Source of the DNA: Perkinsus olseni
Lineage: Eukaryota > Perkinsozoa > Perkinsida > Perkinsidae
Reading direction: 5' to 3'
Length of the DNA: 27,103 nt
Assembly (NCBI GenBank): GCA_013115135.1
Contig: JABANP010000621.1
Coordinates: 1-27,103, forward strand
Positions 17,211 through 27,103 of this stretch are shown piece after piece. The position numbers were made by a program, and so were the translations under genes. The first letter of the stretch is position 1. Every line of letters begins with the position of its first letter. Below the pieces are notes generated by a model. It made no database searches, had not been told where the DNA came from, and saw only the letters and a list, made by a program, of their open reading frames with translations.

Positions 17211-17681
17211 CTAGGCACAGGAGCCAGGAGGGCACGGGACAGGCATAATGCCGGTATCACAACCTTCGTCGATACCATGCACACAGACAGCGGTGGGACT
17301 GGTGTAGTACATGTTACGGCAGATATCTCTATCACAACGGCAGCCGACGCGGACCTCAGGGTGATCCTGGCAAGCGTTATTGTCGAGCCTGTTGCACTCG
17401 GAAGTGCAAGTAGCATTGGGAGGGGCGGTACTGCATGGCACCGGGTCCTTAGCAGGACCATAGCCACAGCCTTTATCAACGCCGTCGATGCAGATGGAGG
17501 TGTGGGAGGCGTCCGTGAAGTAGAGGTTGCGACAGATGTTACGGTCCAGGCGGCACTCAAGGGTCATATGACCCTTCGCGCACTTATCATTACCGTAAGT
17601 GTTGCACAAATCAGTGCAGACTTCGGTAGGCTGAGCAACCGCGGCAGCAACAACGAAGAAAGCCGACTTCAAGATGACCAT
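17211..17681 (-). CDS. Small Cys-rich secreted protein, paralogue B (156 aa)
   Basis: The start is the ATG at 17681 (MVILKS), preceded immediately by AG, a possible splice or trans-splice acceptor. The signal peptide is AFFVVAAAVA. The two-module, 18-Cys layout is the same as in paralogue A: CTDLCN ... CRLDRNICRNLYF ... VDKGC, linker GYGPAKDPVPCSTAPPNATC, then CTSECNRLDNNAC ... CRCDRDICRNMYY ... IDEGC ... CPPGSC. The linker and start of module 2 are identical to A over about 29 residues, whereas module 1 has many replacements (e.g. NALGNNECERTRM against NTYGNDKCAKGHM). Likely secreted; function unknown. Confidence 0.85.
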   Translation of the reverse strand: MVILKSAFFVVAAAVAQPTEVCTDLCNTYGNDKCAKGHMTLECRLDRNICRNLYFTDASHTSICIDGVDKGCGYGPAKDPVPCSTAPPNATCTSECNRLDNNACQDHPEVRVGCRCDRDICRNMYYTSPTAVCVHGIDEGCDTGIMPVPCPPGSCA

Positions 17682-17869
17682 CTTCGGGTAAGGTAGGGAT
17701 GCTGATGACAATGAACGGACGGAAGTGTCGTGTCGTGACGTGGCGTGCACGCATGTGCAGCGCATGCGTGTTCCGATGGGGAAGCCTCTTCGGGCTATGG
17801 TGACAACCCTGTACGATGGCATTCACTACGTGCCACGCTACGAGTATACCGCTGCGACTGTCATCAATA

Positions 17870-18179
17870 CTACTTGATAGTCCAAGGTTCGCTACTGGCG
17901 TCTGGTATCATCCTCAGAATGACATTCTGCGCCTTGCAGACGCGTACATGAGCCGTCACAGCATATAGAATACTGTAGATTGTGCTTCACGCTATATACC
18001 TTCGCAAGCTGGATTTCGCGGACGGAAAATTCAATTTCGACAAAACGGTAGTATCTTTTCCGCGAACAGCGGCATGAATTTCGACAGACGCCTCCCAATG
18101 AGGCCCTAGCACGTCGGAGACGCTCCATCTCTTCGAAGGCCTTGTACGCCGGAGAACGAAGTGCAGTAGGAATCGCCAT
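17870..18179 (-). CDS. Possible small two-exon gene (80 aa)
   Basis: Exon 1 is 18179-18000 (MAIPTALRSPAYKAFEEMER... to ...REIQLAK). A GTATAT donor and an acceptor ending TGCAAG define a 67-base intron. Exon 2 is 17932-17870 (AQNVILRMIPDASSEPWTIK, stop). Both splice sites are phase 0, and the product is basic with a predicted helical start and a CRNSCRCSRKRYY patch. I recognise no family. The support is only the frame agreement, so it could be chance. It lies upstream of paralogue B on the same strand. Confidence 0.35.
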
Positions 18180-19397
18180 AATTGTGGCCGAAGATGAACA
18201 AGAAGTTCACACGGAACTTGAGATGAGTTGAGACTGAGATAAAGCTCCCCAATATTTATCTGGTTATTATGTTACCCAGATTACAGATTCGCTACATCTC
18301 TTATTGTTGCAATCGAGCACCATGAGAGTCTCATGATGAGACCGAGGGCCGCTCTCTTCACCGCAGGAACGCAGCATTAGTAAGGGAGGCCGTAGGGTTT
18401 CCTGAGGGTGAATTTCACCCGGTGAAACCTTCGCGGCAGGGGACGTAGTCACACAATTCTGCACTACTCAAGGACCTTGAGTCAAGGTACTGTAGTGGTT
18501 TCCGATGATGATGCTAGTTCTAGCCGCTTTACGATCACCAACTTCTGGAGTGGTAATTTGGGCACGACAGTCGCGAGGAGTGGTTCTGCGGAGACGGGAG
18601 GACCACCTTCCGCCTGCCTTTCTTCTCTGTTTTCCTATGCTACGTCGGCATGAGTGGGACTGCGATATTCCGCGTGGCCCGCCCGCCGCCTCTCCGGGTG
18701 AAACTCAACCCTCCCCCCTCAACCTAAACCGACTTTGCGGGCGAGCCATGGTAGCCCTACCAGAAGGGCTCCCAGGCTGGACGAGTCCAGTGTTTGGGTG
18801 TATGGGTGCTCGCACGGCCAGCACTCCGGTGCCATGGCAGACGGGTCGGCGTTGTTCCCTTGCCTGTCCTCAACAGAGGCACATGCCCTGTTCAGGTGTA
18901 CCGTAGCCGTGCCTTTCTCCCTGGCAGTCAGAGGTTTCACGACACAGAAATGCCGATTGACGGCTCAATACCAGAACGAGTGGAAACTCTATTCTACCTT
19001 CAAGAATTCAACCTTCCATCCGAGAGTCCTCGTGTCTCATTTTTGAAGTGGTTTCAGACGCCGTGGTGTCTCTCGTCGAGGCATGGACGGAGAAACACCA
19101 AAAATGATCCTATTATAAAATTTTCTTCAGAGGCTCGTGCAATGAGAAGAATGTATAGCGACTCTTGGTCACACAAGAAATATAGGACTGACCTCCTCAC
19201 TATCGCGCTCGCCGATAGCCGACTTCACTCAGGGTTTAGTAGAATAAGCTTGTAGGGATGGTGTCGGTGAGCTAGCTGTCGATCACTGATTGGTACAGGA
19301 TCCTAAGTCTTCGGTGTGGCCTTGTACGCAGCAGAATCGCAGAGATAGTACAACTCACTGGAGTTCCACTCCCGTTATGTGAAACGCCAGGGTTTGA

Positions 19398-19447
19398 CGC
19401 ATAACGCATAACGCGCGTTATGCCCTCAAGTACCGCTCATAACGCGT
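19398..19447. repeat. CATAACGCG repeats with an 18-bp perfect palindrome
   Basis: GCATAACGCGCGTTATGC at 19406-19423 is a perfect palindrome. A further direct copy of CATAACGC lies just before it and another at about 19,438. Function unknown. Confidence 0.7.
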
Positions 19448-21050
19448 GAAAGGCGAAATGTGTTATACACACTGGGCGGGAAACGCGTGATCATTTCGCG
19501 CTTGGTGCTACGTAAAATCCCAACAAACACTGGAGTTCGGGAGGAATACCCAAACCTGGAGCCCGAAAACACTCTGGAGATAGGGGTATCCATGTCATCG
19601 CGAGAAGTGACCTGCGGGCCTAAGGCTGAGTCGTTGCTGCTAATACCAAATCTTGCCCGCCACCTCGGTGTCGCCAAGACCAGGGCCTACTAGCCGTGCG
19701 CTTAGTTCCACGAACTAGGCACTATGTGCCGGAGTCGTGGTCTACTAAATCAAGTTTAGGTAGTTCACAAATTCGGTGGACCCCTAAACACCCACACGGC
19801 CGATATCTAGTCAGGAAAGTCTTGACAGAAGCGACCCCTCACCAGATATGCGGTGTGGGTCTGGCGCCGCCCGAGTAACTCATGATTACTTCACAGGTCA
19901 CTGTGAATCGCGTTGACGTCGCCCAATCTCGCTCTCTCGTGTGAAGTGACCACAGAGCTGGGTTGTCATTGAATCAGCCGCGGATAAACAGGGATCCACC
20001 TTAATCTCGGAACAATTCACTGCATCTGAGGGAACTATGCGTCCCTGGTCACAGCACTGCAGCGCTGTATCAGTCAGCATTGTTCCGAACAAGCGAACAA
20101 TCTGTACGCTTACCGCCAATTCTAGAGCACAACGTTGTTCCGAACAACTCGACCGATAACCGGTCACCGATCCAGCTAAGGGCTCATCGAAACGATTCGG
20201 CACTTCTCTGGTCCGGCCAGGGATCGTTGATTCCGAATAGCCGACCGTCTCAATGATTGGAGCGATGTTAGAAGGTCCATAACCCAGAACAGAGCGAAAG
20301 GGGTTCAAGTCAGACCTGAGGTCACTCCAGTCACTGGAGTCCAGTGGGGTGTACCGTGAACATCCTGCTGTCTGGCCCTGGCCACATTGATATCACCAAT
20401 AGTATGCGCTCCGGGTAAACAGCCCTTGAATCTCTTGCCGGACTCCGTGCCATGCAGTCCGTGGTGGATCACCGAGAGAAGTACTTCTCCCAATTGTGGC
20501 CGACCGCAACACGGGCTGTTATTGGGTAACGTACCTCTCACCATGATCGGTATATGATACCGTATATTATCCCCGGCCCCGACCGAGAGCCGCCGTCGCA
20601 GCAAATCTAGAAGCGAGGACTAGCGCTGAACCTCAAAGGTTCGGGTTGACTCTGGAGACGAACCGTGTGGTCTCTTTTCGGAACGATTCAACGCTGCAGA
20701 AAGTCTTCCAACTGAACACATCGGCAAGAGTCTAGCTAAGCCGGAACCGGCGTTGGACGATGAACTCACACATACGATTCAACATTCTATAATCCAATAG
20801 GTCGCCGTAGGCCGGGCCTTGTTGGCCCCTACCTACTCTCACTGTTCTTAGGTACCCTGCGGCCACCGCCCCGACTCCTGAACCCCATAGTTACAGGTTC
20901 CATGGGACCTATGGAACTCGTGCCTGAAGCTTCATTTTAGCCATGCCATGGGTAGTGAAGACCAGGACCGGTCTATTGTTGTTGTCGCTCTTCAATATGC
21001 AGCCCCACTAGGACGGGCACCACGCCTGATGGGTGGTAAGAAAAAGCTTC

Positions 21051-21105
21051 TTATAGTATAAGTTATACTGTATAACGATTATACTATAACCGTTATACCG
21101 TAACA
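21051..21105. repeat. AT-rich palindromic repeat
   Basis: Several copies of a TTATAC(Y)GTATAACG-like unit follow each other, including GTTATAC-T-GTATAAC (21062-21076) and a diverged CCGTTATACCGTAAC. It stands out by base composition from its surroundings. Confidence 0.6.
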
Positions 21106-22352
21106 GTCTAGTTGAAGAGTAAGAGAAACGCATCTACCAAGCACTACTCTGAGGCGATCGGAGTTCGAGGATGGTCACACTTGGATGTCCTTGTACTGTT
21201 CCCTGCTGCTCTTATGCGCATTTCGCGAGCATGCATGGGCACTCCACATTGTGCAGTCAGATCAACAGCCTCGATATACAGGAATAAGCACTCCGAACTC
21301 TTAAGATAACAGCGCCGTGTTCGCAAGGGCATCAAACATGAGACCTAAAGACGCTGAACCTGCGGATGGGTCAATCACCCACTTGTGATGCAATATTAAC
21401 CTCACGAGGGTTGAACGGTTATGTTACGTCCACCACTGCGAACGTTATGTTTGACAGTGTTGAATTAACACAGTTCCGGTCCGGGGTTCCGGATTCCGGA
21501 AGTTCCGGGTAGTTGTGGAGGTGCACAACTATGGAACCCAAGCTTAGCTAGACGCTAGTTGATGACCTCATCTGCTACTATTCTCAAGGCTATATCTCCT
21601 CAAGAGGCTCTGCTGTACCGTGTCAAAAGACTTAATTAGAGCGAGACACGTACTGTCCATCTTCATCATATGAAATATGTCAATCCCTCACCAGGAGGTT
21701 ATCTATTCACTCAACAACTCTCACTGCAGGTCGCTCGGCCTATCACTTACGCAAGTTGCGTATTATTGTGGTCCACAACTTGTGGAGGAGGAGGAGGAGG
21801 TGTAGAGTCATCGCACGACTGTGTACGCGTGCATCATAAAGCTAATCTGCCTGTCATCGTTTGCCTCGGCCGCGGCAACTCCCATTCCCTCTTAATAAGA
21901 GGCTCTCATGTTGAGGTTCCATCCGGAATCCGAATTCCGGATCACGCCAGGGTCCTCCCGCACCATTGCACTAGTCAACTCTATTAAAGGAGTCTACGAA
22001 GAGAGGATACCAGATTCGCTCTCCTTGCCTACGTGTAGAGGCCTGTGCATCACCTCGTTCCTCGGAGGAACGCGAGTATGCGTGCAGTCGCTAAAACCGC
22101 TTAAACAGATCAGTTGAATAGTCCGATCATTAGCTTTTTTCCTAGCCCCGACTTCTTCATGTTAGCCTTGAGACCTTGATGGCACTGAGTTCAGTCCCGG
22201 GCGGCATACCCCCAACAGTCATCACCACCCCCACACGAGCATGGGAGGGCTAATCCGGCGTCCTCGAACGTGTTGGACTATCACCTTTAGCGTTCCCCAA
22301 GGAAACTTTCCTTAGTGGCCATGCCTGCTTAGTTCTTTCCGACCTGCATAAG

Positions 22353-25300
22353 ATGTCTACCATCCTGTCCTCGTTCCATGCTCTCCTCCTCGTGGTGGTC
22401 AGTGCCCGTCAAGACGACAGAAGTAGGGATGTGCTCATTTCGTAGATCGATCCACACCATCGCTCTACTTGGAATGTGCTATGGTGAACCTTAGGTTCCC
22501 CGCCATCGCTGAGAGGTCCACAAAATGGGGGTGTCCTGTGTCCCCTCAGCCCAGGCGCTCAGCAGTTCGGGTACATCCAAGTGAGCGATGCGAACAAGTA
22601 AGCGCAACCTTTCGCCCGCCTGCCGCAGCCGAGGTTTTCCTACCGGTACTTCTATGGAATTATCGAAGCCAACAAGAGCCCGGAGACGTCCCCGACTTTC
22701 CTTTATATTGGTGGTGGCCTCGGAAGCAGCAGCATTGGAACCGCAGGGACCGTGAATGGACCTTGCACGATGAATCCGAATGGGGCAGTGCAGCTATTGA
22801 ACCGGTAAGGTATCTGATTGCCGATGATAGCCGCTATCATCGAGTTTATCATGAAACTTGAAAAACACGAGTTGATGCTACTTTGTGGGAGGGTTTAGTA
22901 CTATATAAGTCCTCAGATACTCCTGGACGGAAGACGCCAACAGTATTTGGGTGGATGCACCGGGGCCTACGGGATTCAGCGAAGGACCAATGGAACCGGA
23001 CTTGGTGGCGGTGGTGGAGAACTTGTGAGTTATGAGCTTTATGAGCATTTTAAACTAACCTCTGTTCGCTCAGGGTCCATTTTGTTGACGGCCTGTTCAA
23101 GGACCACGGCAAGCTGAATAGGGATCTTCACCTGATTGGAACATCTGCATCAGGTAAGTCGCTCACCTGATGCAGAACTCACTCACCGTCAGTGTACCTT
23201 CCGTACATCAAAATCGCTGGTTTTCAATAGCTGTTGCGTCTTCCGATTTGAAACGATCATTGTTTGACAATACCGCCAGGCTCGTTCTCTTGCAAGTAGA
23301 ATTTACTTCTGGGAATCGTGGGTAGCAGTCCATTGACAATCCGCATTGTTGATTTTTCGTTGTTCGCAGCCTCGGTCGTCGCCATGCTCGGGTCTAGCAT
23401 TGTGAAAAAGCCTCAGCTGAAGATCAACCTCAAGGGTGTGATGATGCGCCATGGCCTGGTTGGGCCGATGTCAATGTAAGTGTAGCATAAGGTTTTCATT
23501 GTTATTTTCACTCTTGTCGTGGTAGTTACCATGGCTGCTTGACGATGGCCAAGGAACACAAGCTGCTTCCTGCCGGAGAGTCGGAAAAGACGACGCCATT
23601 TCTCTACCGTTCATCAAGCTTTCTATCAGGCTGGAACAAATGGCCCAAGATTTGAAAGCATGTGAGACGAAAAATCGCCAAGTGCAACGCGGGCGGTCCG
23701 GGCGGAGCCTCCCTGATCTGGGTAGGGTCGAGTGGTGGCAGTATCAGTCGAGGTCCTGCTCTCCCCCTTTCCTTAGGTGCTTGTAAAGATGCTACCCGGT
23801 TCTGTGATGCCGCCACTTATGTCCGTCTGAAGGAGCAGGGCAGGAGCCTGTAAGAGCATTAGTATGTGAGCTTACAGAGAATCTTCAGTAATGGTTTCAA
23901 ATCTTTCATGTTAACCTCGTTCGGGATCGAGGTTAACGTTGGAGTTTTCGATAATTCCCAAGCCCGCGGATACGCTCCCGTCATTCTCGTGATGCACTTT
24001 GGTGTGCATCGCGATCCAAATCTCATAATTGAGATGAGCAGACGGCCAATCGATCATCTAATTTCCAATAATCTCAATCATCAGAACAATGATGCATATC
24101 ACAGAAATTTCAGACTCGAACGCGCAGTATGTGCTGAGACATACTGGTTTTAGTGTATTGCATGTGAAATTGAAAACACTCTGTAGGGGTGAAGGTCTGA
24201 CCCATACCCAGTTTTTACCGTGGAAATGTACCAGCCGAAATTCACGACTGGTACTTCGTACCAATTTGATGCCCGTGTATGATAAGCAGTTCGATGATGA
24301 AGGTACGACGTTCGGGCGCGCTCTGGAGAAGATGCGCGGTTCTTCGAGTTCAAGCCTGGACCGGTGGGTAGCGTATGCCATCCGATAATCCTGGGGGTCG
24401 ACAGCGCTATCGTGTTGGTTAGGTAGGAAGTTTCCTCAACAGGAGGGACGTTCAGACTAAGTTGGGCGTTGCAAAGAAGTATTTTTTTCGAACAATGAGG
24501 AAGTGACTCCTGAGAGGACACCGTCGTCACTATCGGCCGGTCCCTCCTCGTGTAGGTGCTTGACGCCTTCAATAAGTTCACCACCTACGATACGACGAGC
24601 TTTGTTGAAGATCTACTGGATGGAGGGATCAAGGTAGCCGAGGGCCGTTCTTCACTCATGAGGAAGCCCCAGAGTCCTTCAATCGTCATCCCTCGACGTT
24701 CAGTCATAGCAAAAATAGAATATCCCGCCTTCCTTCTCTCCGCAGTGGGATGGGAAGGACGCGGGTGCCTTAGTCTAGAGTGTGTCGGCAGTTTAGTTAG
24801 GCATGATGCAGATGTGCCAGCAGCTCAACCAAGGTCCTCCTCTCTGTCATCTCTACGTATGCTCCCAGGTCGTTGTCCTTGCGGGTAATTATGATTATGT
24901 CGCTAATGCCATTGGTAACCTTAACTGGATGACCGGCTTGAAGGGTAAAGACAACTATGGAGAGAAGCTGAGGGCTGTCCAGCCCTAAGACCCTCAAGGT
25001 GACCTCACGATACGCCTCCCTGTGCTGCTGCTTTTTACCACCTCTTCTTCTTTCTCCTCAGTATCCTCTCGGTGGAGTGTTTGGAACGGTGAGGGCGTTG
25101 AAGTTTGCCACTACCGGAGCGAAGATTGCCTTCATCAATGTAAAATCTACCTGTTGTTATCGTTATTAGTACTATTACGGCTCCAGCGAAAGTATAGCTG
25201 AGCATAGTTCTACTGGGAACACATCCATCGCTAATAATAATCAGGGTAAAATCATTTTGATCGCTCATTTGTGGGAAACCTCGATGAATGAATGATAGCC

Positions 25301-25732
25301 ATGAACACCGTTCGACGAGCACTTAGTTTCCAACCGATTTGTACTTATAGTTGTTTCTTAAAATTTGTCCTACAAGTTTCGAGGGTTTTGCTCGGCTATT
25401 GCTGATAGCACCGAATAAAACCGCGCAGAAGCATGATATAGCGCGGATTCTCTTCGATCGTAGTAATAGTGATCACAGTGATTGAGCTGAGTCCCCGGGC
25501 CTTAGTCCCGCAGTTTTCCCCTGACGGGGTGTTGATTGTTGCGGCGATAAGAAATTCGGCAAACTTCAATATCATTGAGTGTTGACAACACCGTGTTGTC
25601 AGCACGGTGTGGTTATTGTTCATGAGACCGGCGTTTTTCAGGTTACAAAATGGTGGTCATGCCTCTGATCTCAACAACCCTAGGGGCTTCCAGCGCTGCT
25701 TCCAGGATTTCCTTCATGGTAGACTCTGGTGA
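22353..25732 (+). CDS. Serine carboxypeptidase (peptidase family S10), intron-rich
   Basis: Hand-built exons with matching phases: 22353-22422, 22495-22597, 22634-22804, 22917-23024, 23074-23153, 23193-23219, 23370-23475, 23526-23579, 23630-23721, 23777-23849, 23889-~23988. Then a probable 24303-24363, followed by 24556-24633, 24869-~24976, 25062-25139 and 25642-25732. Introns are 36-112 nt early, longer later. Landmarks: signal peptide MSTILSSFHALLLVVVSA; GYIQVSDANK; oxyanion block FLYIGGGLGSSSIG; WVDAPGPTGFSEG; nucleophile elbow GTSASGVYLPYIKIA; INLKGVM; catalytic Asp in VLAGNYDYVAN; catalytic His in NGGHASDLNNP near the end. These are S10 signatures in the right order, so it should remove C-terminal residues in a lysosome-like or secreted compartment. 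Unsettled: the joins between 23,990 and 24,555, the donor after 24,976 (in-frame TAA at 24,986) and the phase into the last exon. Confidence 0.85.
23145..23175 (+). repeat. Hairpin enclosing a splice donor
   Basis: CTGCATCAGGT (23145-23155) is perfectly complementary to ACCTGATGCAG (23165-23175), with a 9-base loop. The GTAAGT donor of the 39-base intron after the catalytic-Ser exon begins at 23154, inside the stem. In RNA the donor could be masked. Confidence 0.7.
25583..25610 (+). repeat. Two overlapping, mutually exclusive hairpins in the last carboxypeptidase intron
   Basis: TGACAACAC-C-GTGTTGTCA (25583-25601) and ACACCGTG-TTGTCAG-CACGGTGT (25588-25610) are both perfect and share the central bases. 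They lie about 30 bases before the acceptor at 25641. No function is shown by the sequence. Confidence 0.6.
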
Positions 25733-26522
25733 AACAGGGAAGCCACCTTTCAGACGGTGGAAGTGTCTTTCTCTTACAGAAGGCTGATTGCAGTCAATTC
25801 AACTCTTTACTCCCCTTTTTATTCATCGTGCTTATCATCCTTTTTCGCGGTTCATAGTATCTTTTTGCGAGTGATGCGGATCAGTGCTTCGGACTCCGAA
25901 GTTCGGAGCCCTCGCGGCTGGCTGTGATGGGGATGGTGACGTAGGAAGAGGCCCAATTATAGGCGACCTGTATTCGGCAGTGACCGTCTGTTATTCCGCC
26001 AATCCGTGCGAATCAACCGTGATAACTTTTCATTTTATCATAGCTTTTTCAACGAACATTATGATACATTATTGACTCGGAGTGGGCTGTGTTTAGGCGT
26101 ATCTTTATCAGAAGAAGTCCTAGTTCAACTGGGCCCGTTGTTATCCCCTCTTTTTGTTTCGTTCATGCGCTGTGTCAAGCACGGGTGCACATTCTATTCA
26201 TCACGTTCTCGTTAGTAACGAGAACGTGATGAATAGAATAACGAGTCGTTACGAGAATTTCTACGTTATTGTACTTTTTATTTGTGTGGATCAGCCGCCT
26301 TCGCTTCTATTTCTTGATACTCTCATGAGGGGATCATTATTCTACGGTGTTCGCTTGAAGGTTTCTTTTGAGAATCTCCATTCGTAAAGGTCTTAGTGGT
26401 TATCCCCCTGTCACATTTCGTTTTGGCGCCTCATATCGTGGAAAATTCGTGCTTATTACTTCTTACTTCAACATTCCTCATCGTTCTCGACCTCGTCGCT
26501 TAGCGGAGGTTGATAGAACAAG
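25733..26522. other. Intergenic region with a perfect inverted repeat
   Basis: No gene is seen between the carboxypeptidase stop and the ATG at 26523. It is relatively AT-rich and pyrimidine-rich on the + strand, especially 26,280-26,500. It contains the inverted repeat at 26191-26239. Confidence 0.5.
26191..26239. repeat. Perfect 23-bp inverted repeat with a 3-base loop
   Basis: Arms 26191-26213 and 26217-26239 are exact reverse complements (outer end ATTCTATTCATCACG), separated by AGT. The match stops sharply on both sides. An exact 23-bp match suggests recent origin or conservation. Confidence 0.9.
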
Positions 26523-26950
26523 ATGAATGAGGACGCAAAATCCCTCAGTTCGAATAATCTTCAAGCGCCGAAGGATGTCGTGTTGGTGTCGTGTGATAAG
26601 AAGGGTGACCTGCGTTATCGTTTTTGGTGCCCGCCGTTCCTCACGCTGAGGTATGTCTACAGGAAGGCAATGCCGACGGCTACTACTCTCCCCGGACAGA
26701 TAGAGGGTGACTTTTAACCGGCGTCAACCCTCCACCTCAGGTGGAGGATAGTGTGAACTTTCTCTCTATTATGTCCTTGGGACTAGCTAGGATGAAAAAG
26801 TACCTGTCTTCACCAATAGAGGCAGGGGATGAGAGCGTGGGACTTCTCATGCTCTCAGCTCAAGCCCGCCTCGGTCCGTTCAGGGAGATGCCCCTCAGAT
26901 CGCTTCCACTCGTTGACGAGAGCGGGTCGATGTCCTCGCGGATAGGCTGA
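26523..26950 (+). CDS. Possible start of a spliced gene, product unknown
   Basis: The ATG at 26523 opens a frame MNEDAKSLSSNNLQAPKD ... CDKKGDLRYRFWCPPF, followed by a GTATGT donor at about 26,651. A later frame (about 26,793-26,950: MKKYLSSPIEAGDESVGLL ... DESGSMSSRIG) joins in phase if the acceptor is the AG just before GATGAAAAAG. The model rests on this phase match only. No family is recognised, and the gene may continue past the window or end at the TGA at 26948. Confidence 0.35.
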
Positions 26951-27103
26951 TCGTCGGGTATCAGCAAGGAGGATGAGGTGTATCCCCTGGGCTTCTATAC
27001 CATTCCAGAAGTCTATTTGGCGGATAGGGCCGTTGCCGTAGCCTATATGGGGGTCGAGGGATGATATCATCACATTAGCGAGTTGTTGCTTGTTGAGACA
27101 TCA

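Larger units (their letters stand above)
18180..22352. other. Long gene-poor region rich in short palindromes
   Basis: No protein family is recognisable on either strand. Two adjacent minus-strand ORFs (20305-20604 and 19898-20308) are the longest near-continuous open stretch, but lack motifs. Visible structures: CATGAGA-G-TCTCATG near 18,323; TTTCACC-C-GGTGAAA near 18,414; the perfect 18-bp palindrome at 19406-19423; two TTGTTC-C-GAACAA-type palindromes at 20080-20092 and 20134-20148; an AT-rich palindromic patch at 21051-21105; and TCCGGA-based palindromes at 21487-21501 and 21921-21942. A short GGA repeat lies at about 21,784-21,799. A plus-strand frame 18,950-19,255 is weakly protein-like but unassignable. 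Confidence 0.5.

Noticed and set aside
18794..19255. 153-codon plus-strand open frame
   Set aside because: It has no ATG near the start and no recognisable domain. The stretch after MPIDGSIPERVETLFYLQEF looks somewhat protein-like, but this is not enough for a gene call.
19898..20604. Two adjoining minus-strand open frames as a broken gene
   Set aside because: Neither frame has motifs or similarity I recognise, and the region between contains palindromes. A frameshifted gene is possible but not supported.
22469..22861. Plus-strand open frame over the carboxypeptidase 5' part
   Set aside because: It reads across introns in a different frame. The S10 motifs GYIQVSD and FLYIGGGLG are in the other, spliced frame.
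1..27103. tRNA, rRNA genes and CRISPR arrays
   Set aside because: GTTCGA cores occur but no acceptor/anticodon arm context for a tRNA is seen. No rRNA-like sequence and no regularly spaced identical repeats are present.

Overview
The window looks like nuclear DNA of a protist whose genes carry many short spliceosomal introns. An alveolate such as Perkinsus is my best guess. This rests on introns mostly 36-112 nt long with GT-AG ends, small Cys-rich secreted proteins, a divergent S10 serine carboxypeptidase and a Ty3/gypsy element. It is an inference; no sequence here proves the species.

Layout. (1) 1-~7,400 is retroelement DNA. It holds the 3' part of a Ty3/gypsy pol (RT end, RNase H, integrase, long Pro/Ser/Arg-rich tail), a short non-coding stretch with a purine tract and hairpins, and then a 1,080-codon ORF of unknown function in the same orientation. 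The whole block is saturated on the + strand with the pentamer GTTCG, in all three codon phases and in non-coding parts. The density falls sharply at about 7,390. (2) 7,481-10,431 is an intron-rich host gene for an Sfi1-like centrin-binding-repeat protein; one large intron holds a MITE-like inverted-repeat element. (3) About 10.46-17.7 kb is an imperfect tandem segmental duplication. Each unit has decayed, partly ORF-bearing repeat blocks followed by a minus-strand gene for an 18-Cys secreted protein (12,869-13,342 and 17,211-17,681). Between the units lie a 65-bp near-perfect palindrome and a Foldback-like element whose arms are built of ~20-bp iterations. (4) 17.87-18.18 kb may hold a small two-exon minus-strand gene. 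(5) 18.2-22.35 kb has no gene I can defend, but many short palindromes. (6) 22,353-25,732 is a serine carboxypeptidase gene of at least 15 exons with signal peptide and a recognisable Ser/Asp/His triad. (7) 25.7-27.1 kb holds a perfect 23-bp inverted repeat and the start of a possible further gene.

The host genes do not form an obvious pathway. The carboxypeptidase and the two Cys-rich proteins are predicted to enter the secretory route, while the Sfi1-like protein would act at centrin-containing structures. The most unusual signal is the strand-specific GTTCG enrichment that unites pol, the leader-like spacer, the orphan ORF and its 3' non-coding tail. Exon models were made by hand from reading-frame and splice-phase agreement, without transcript data.
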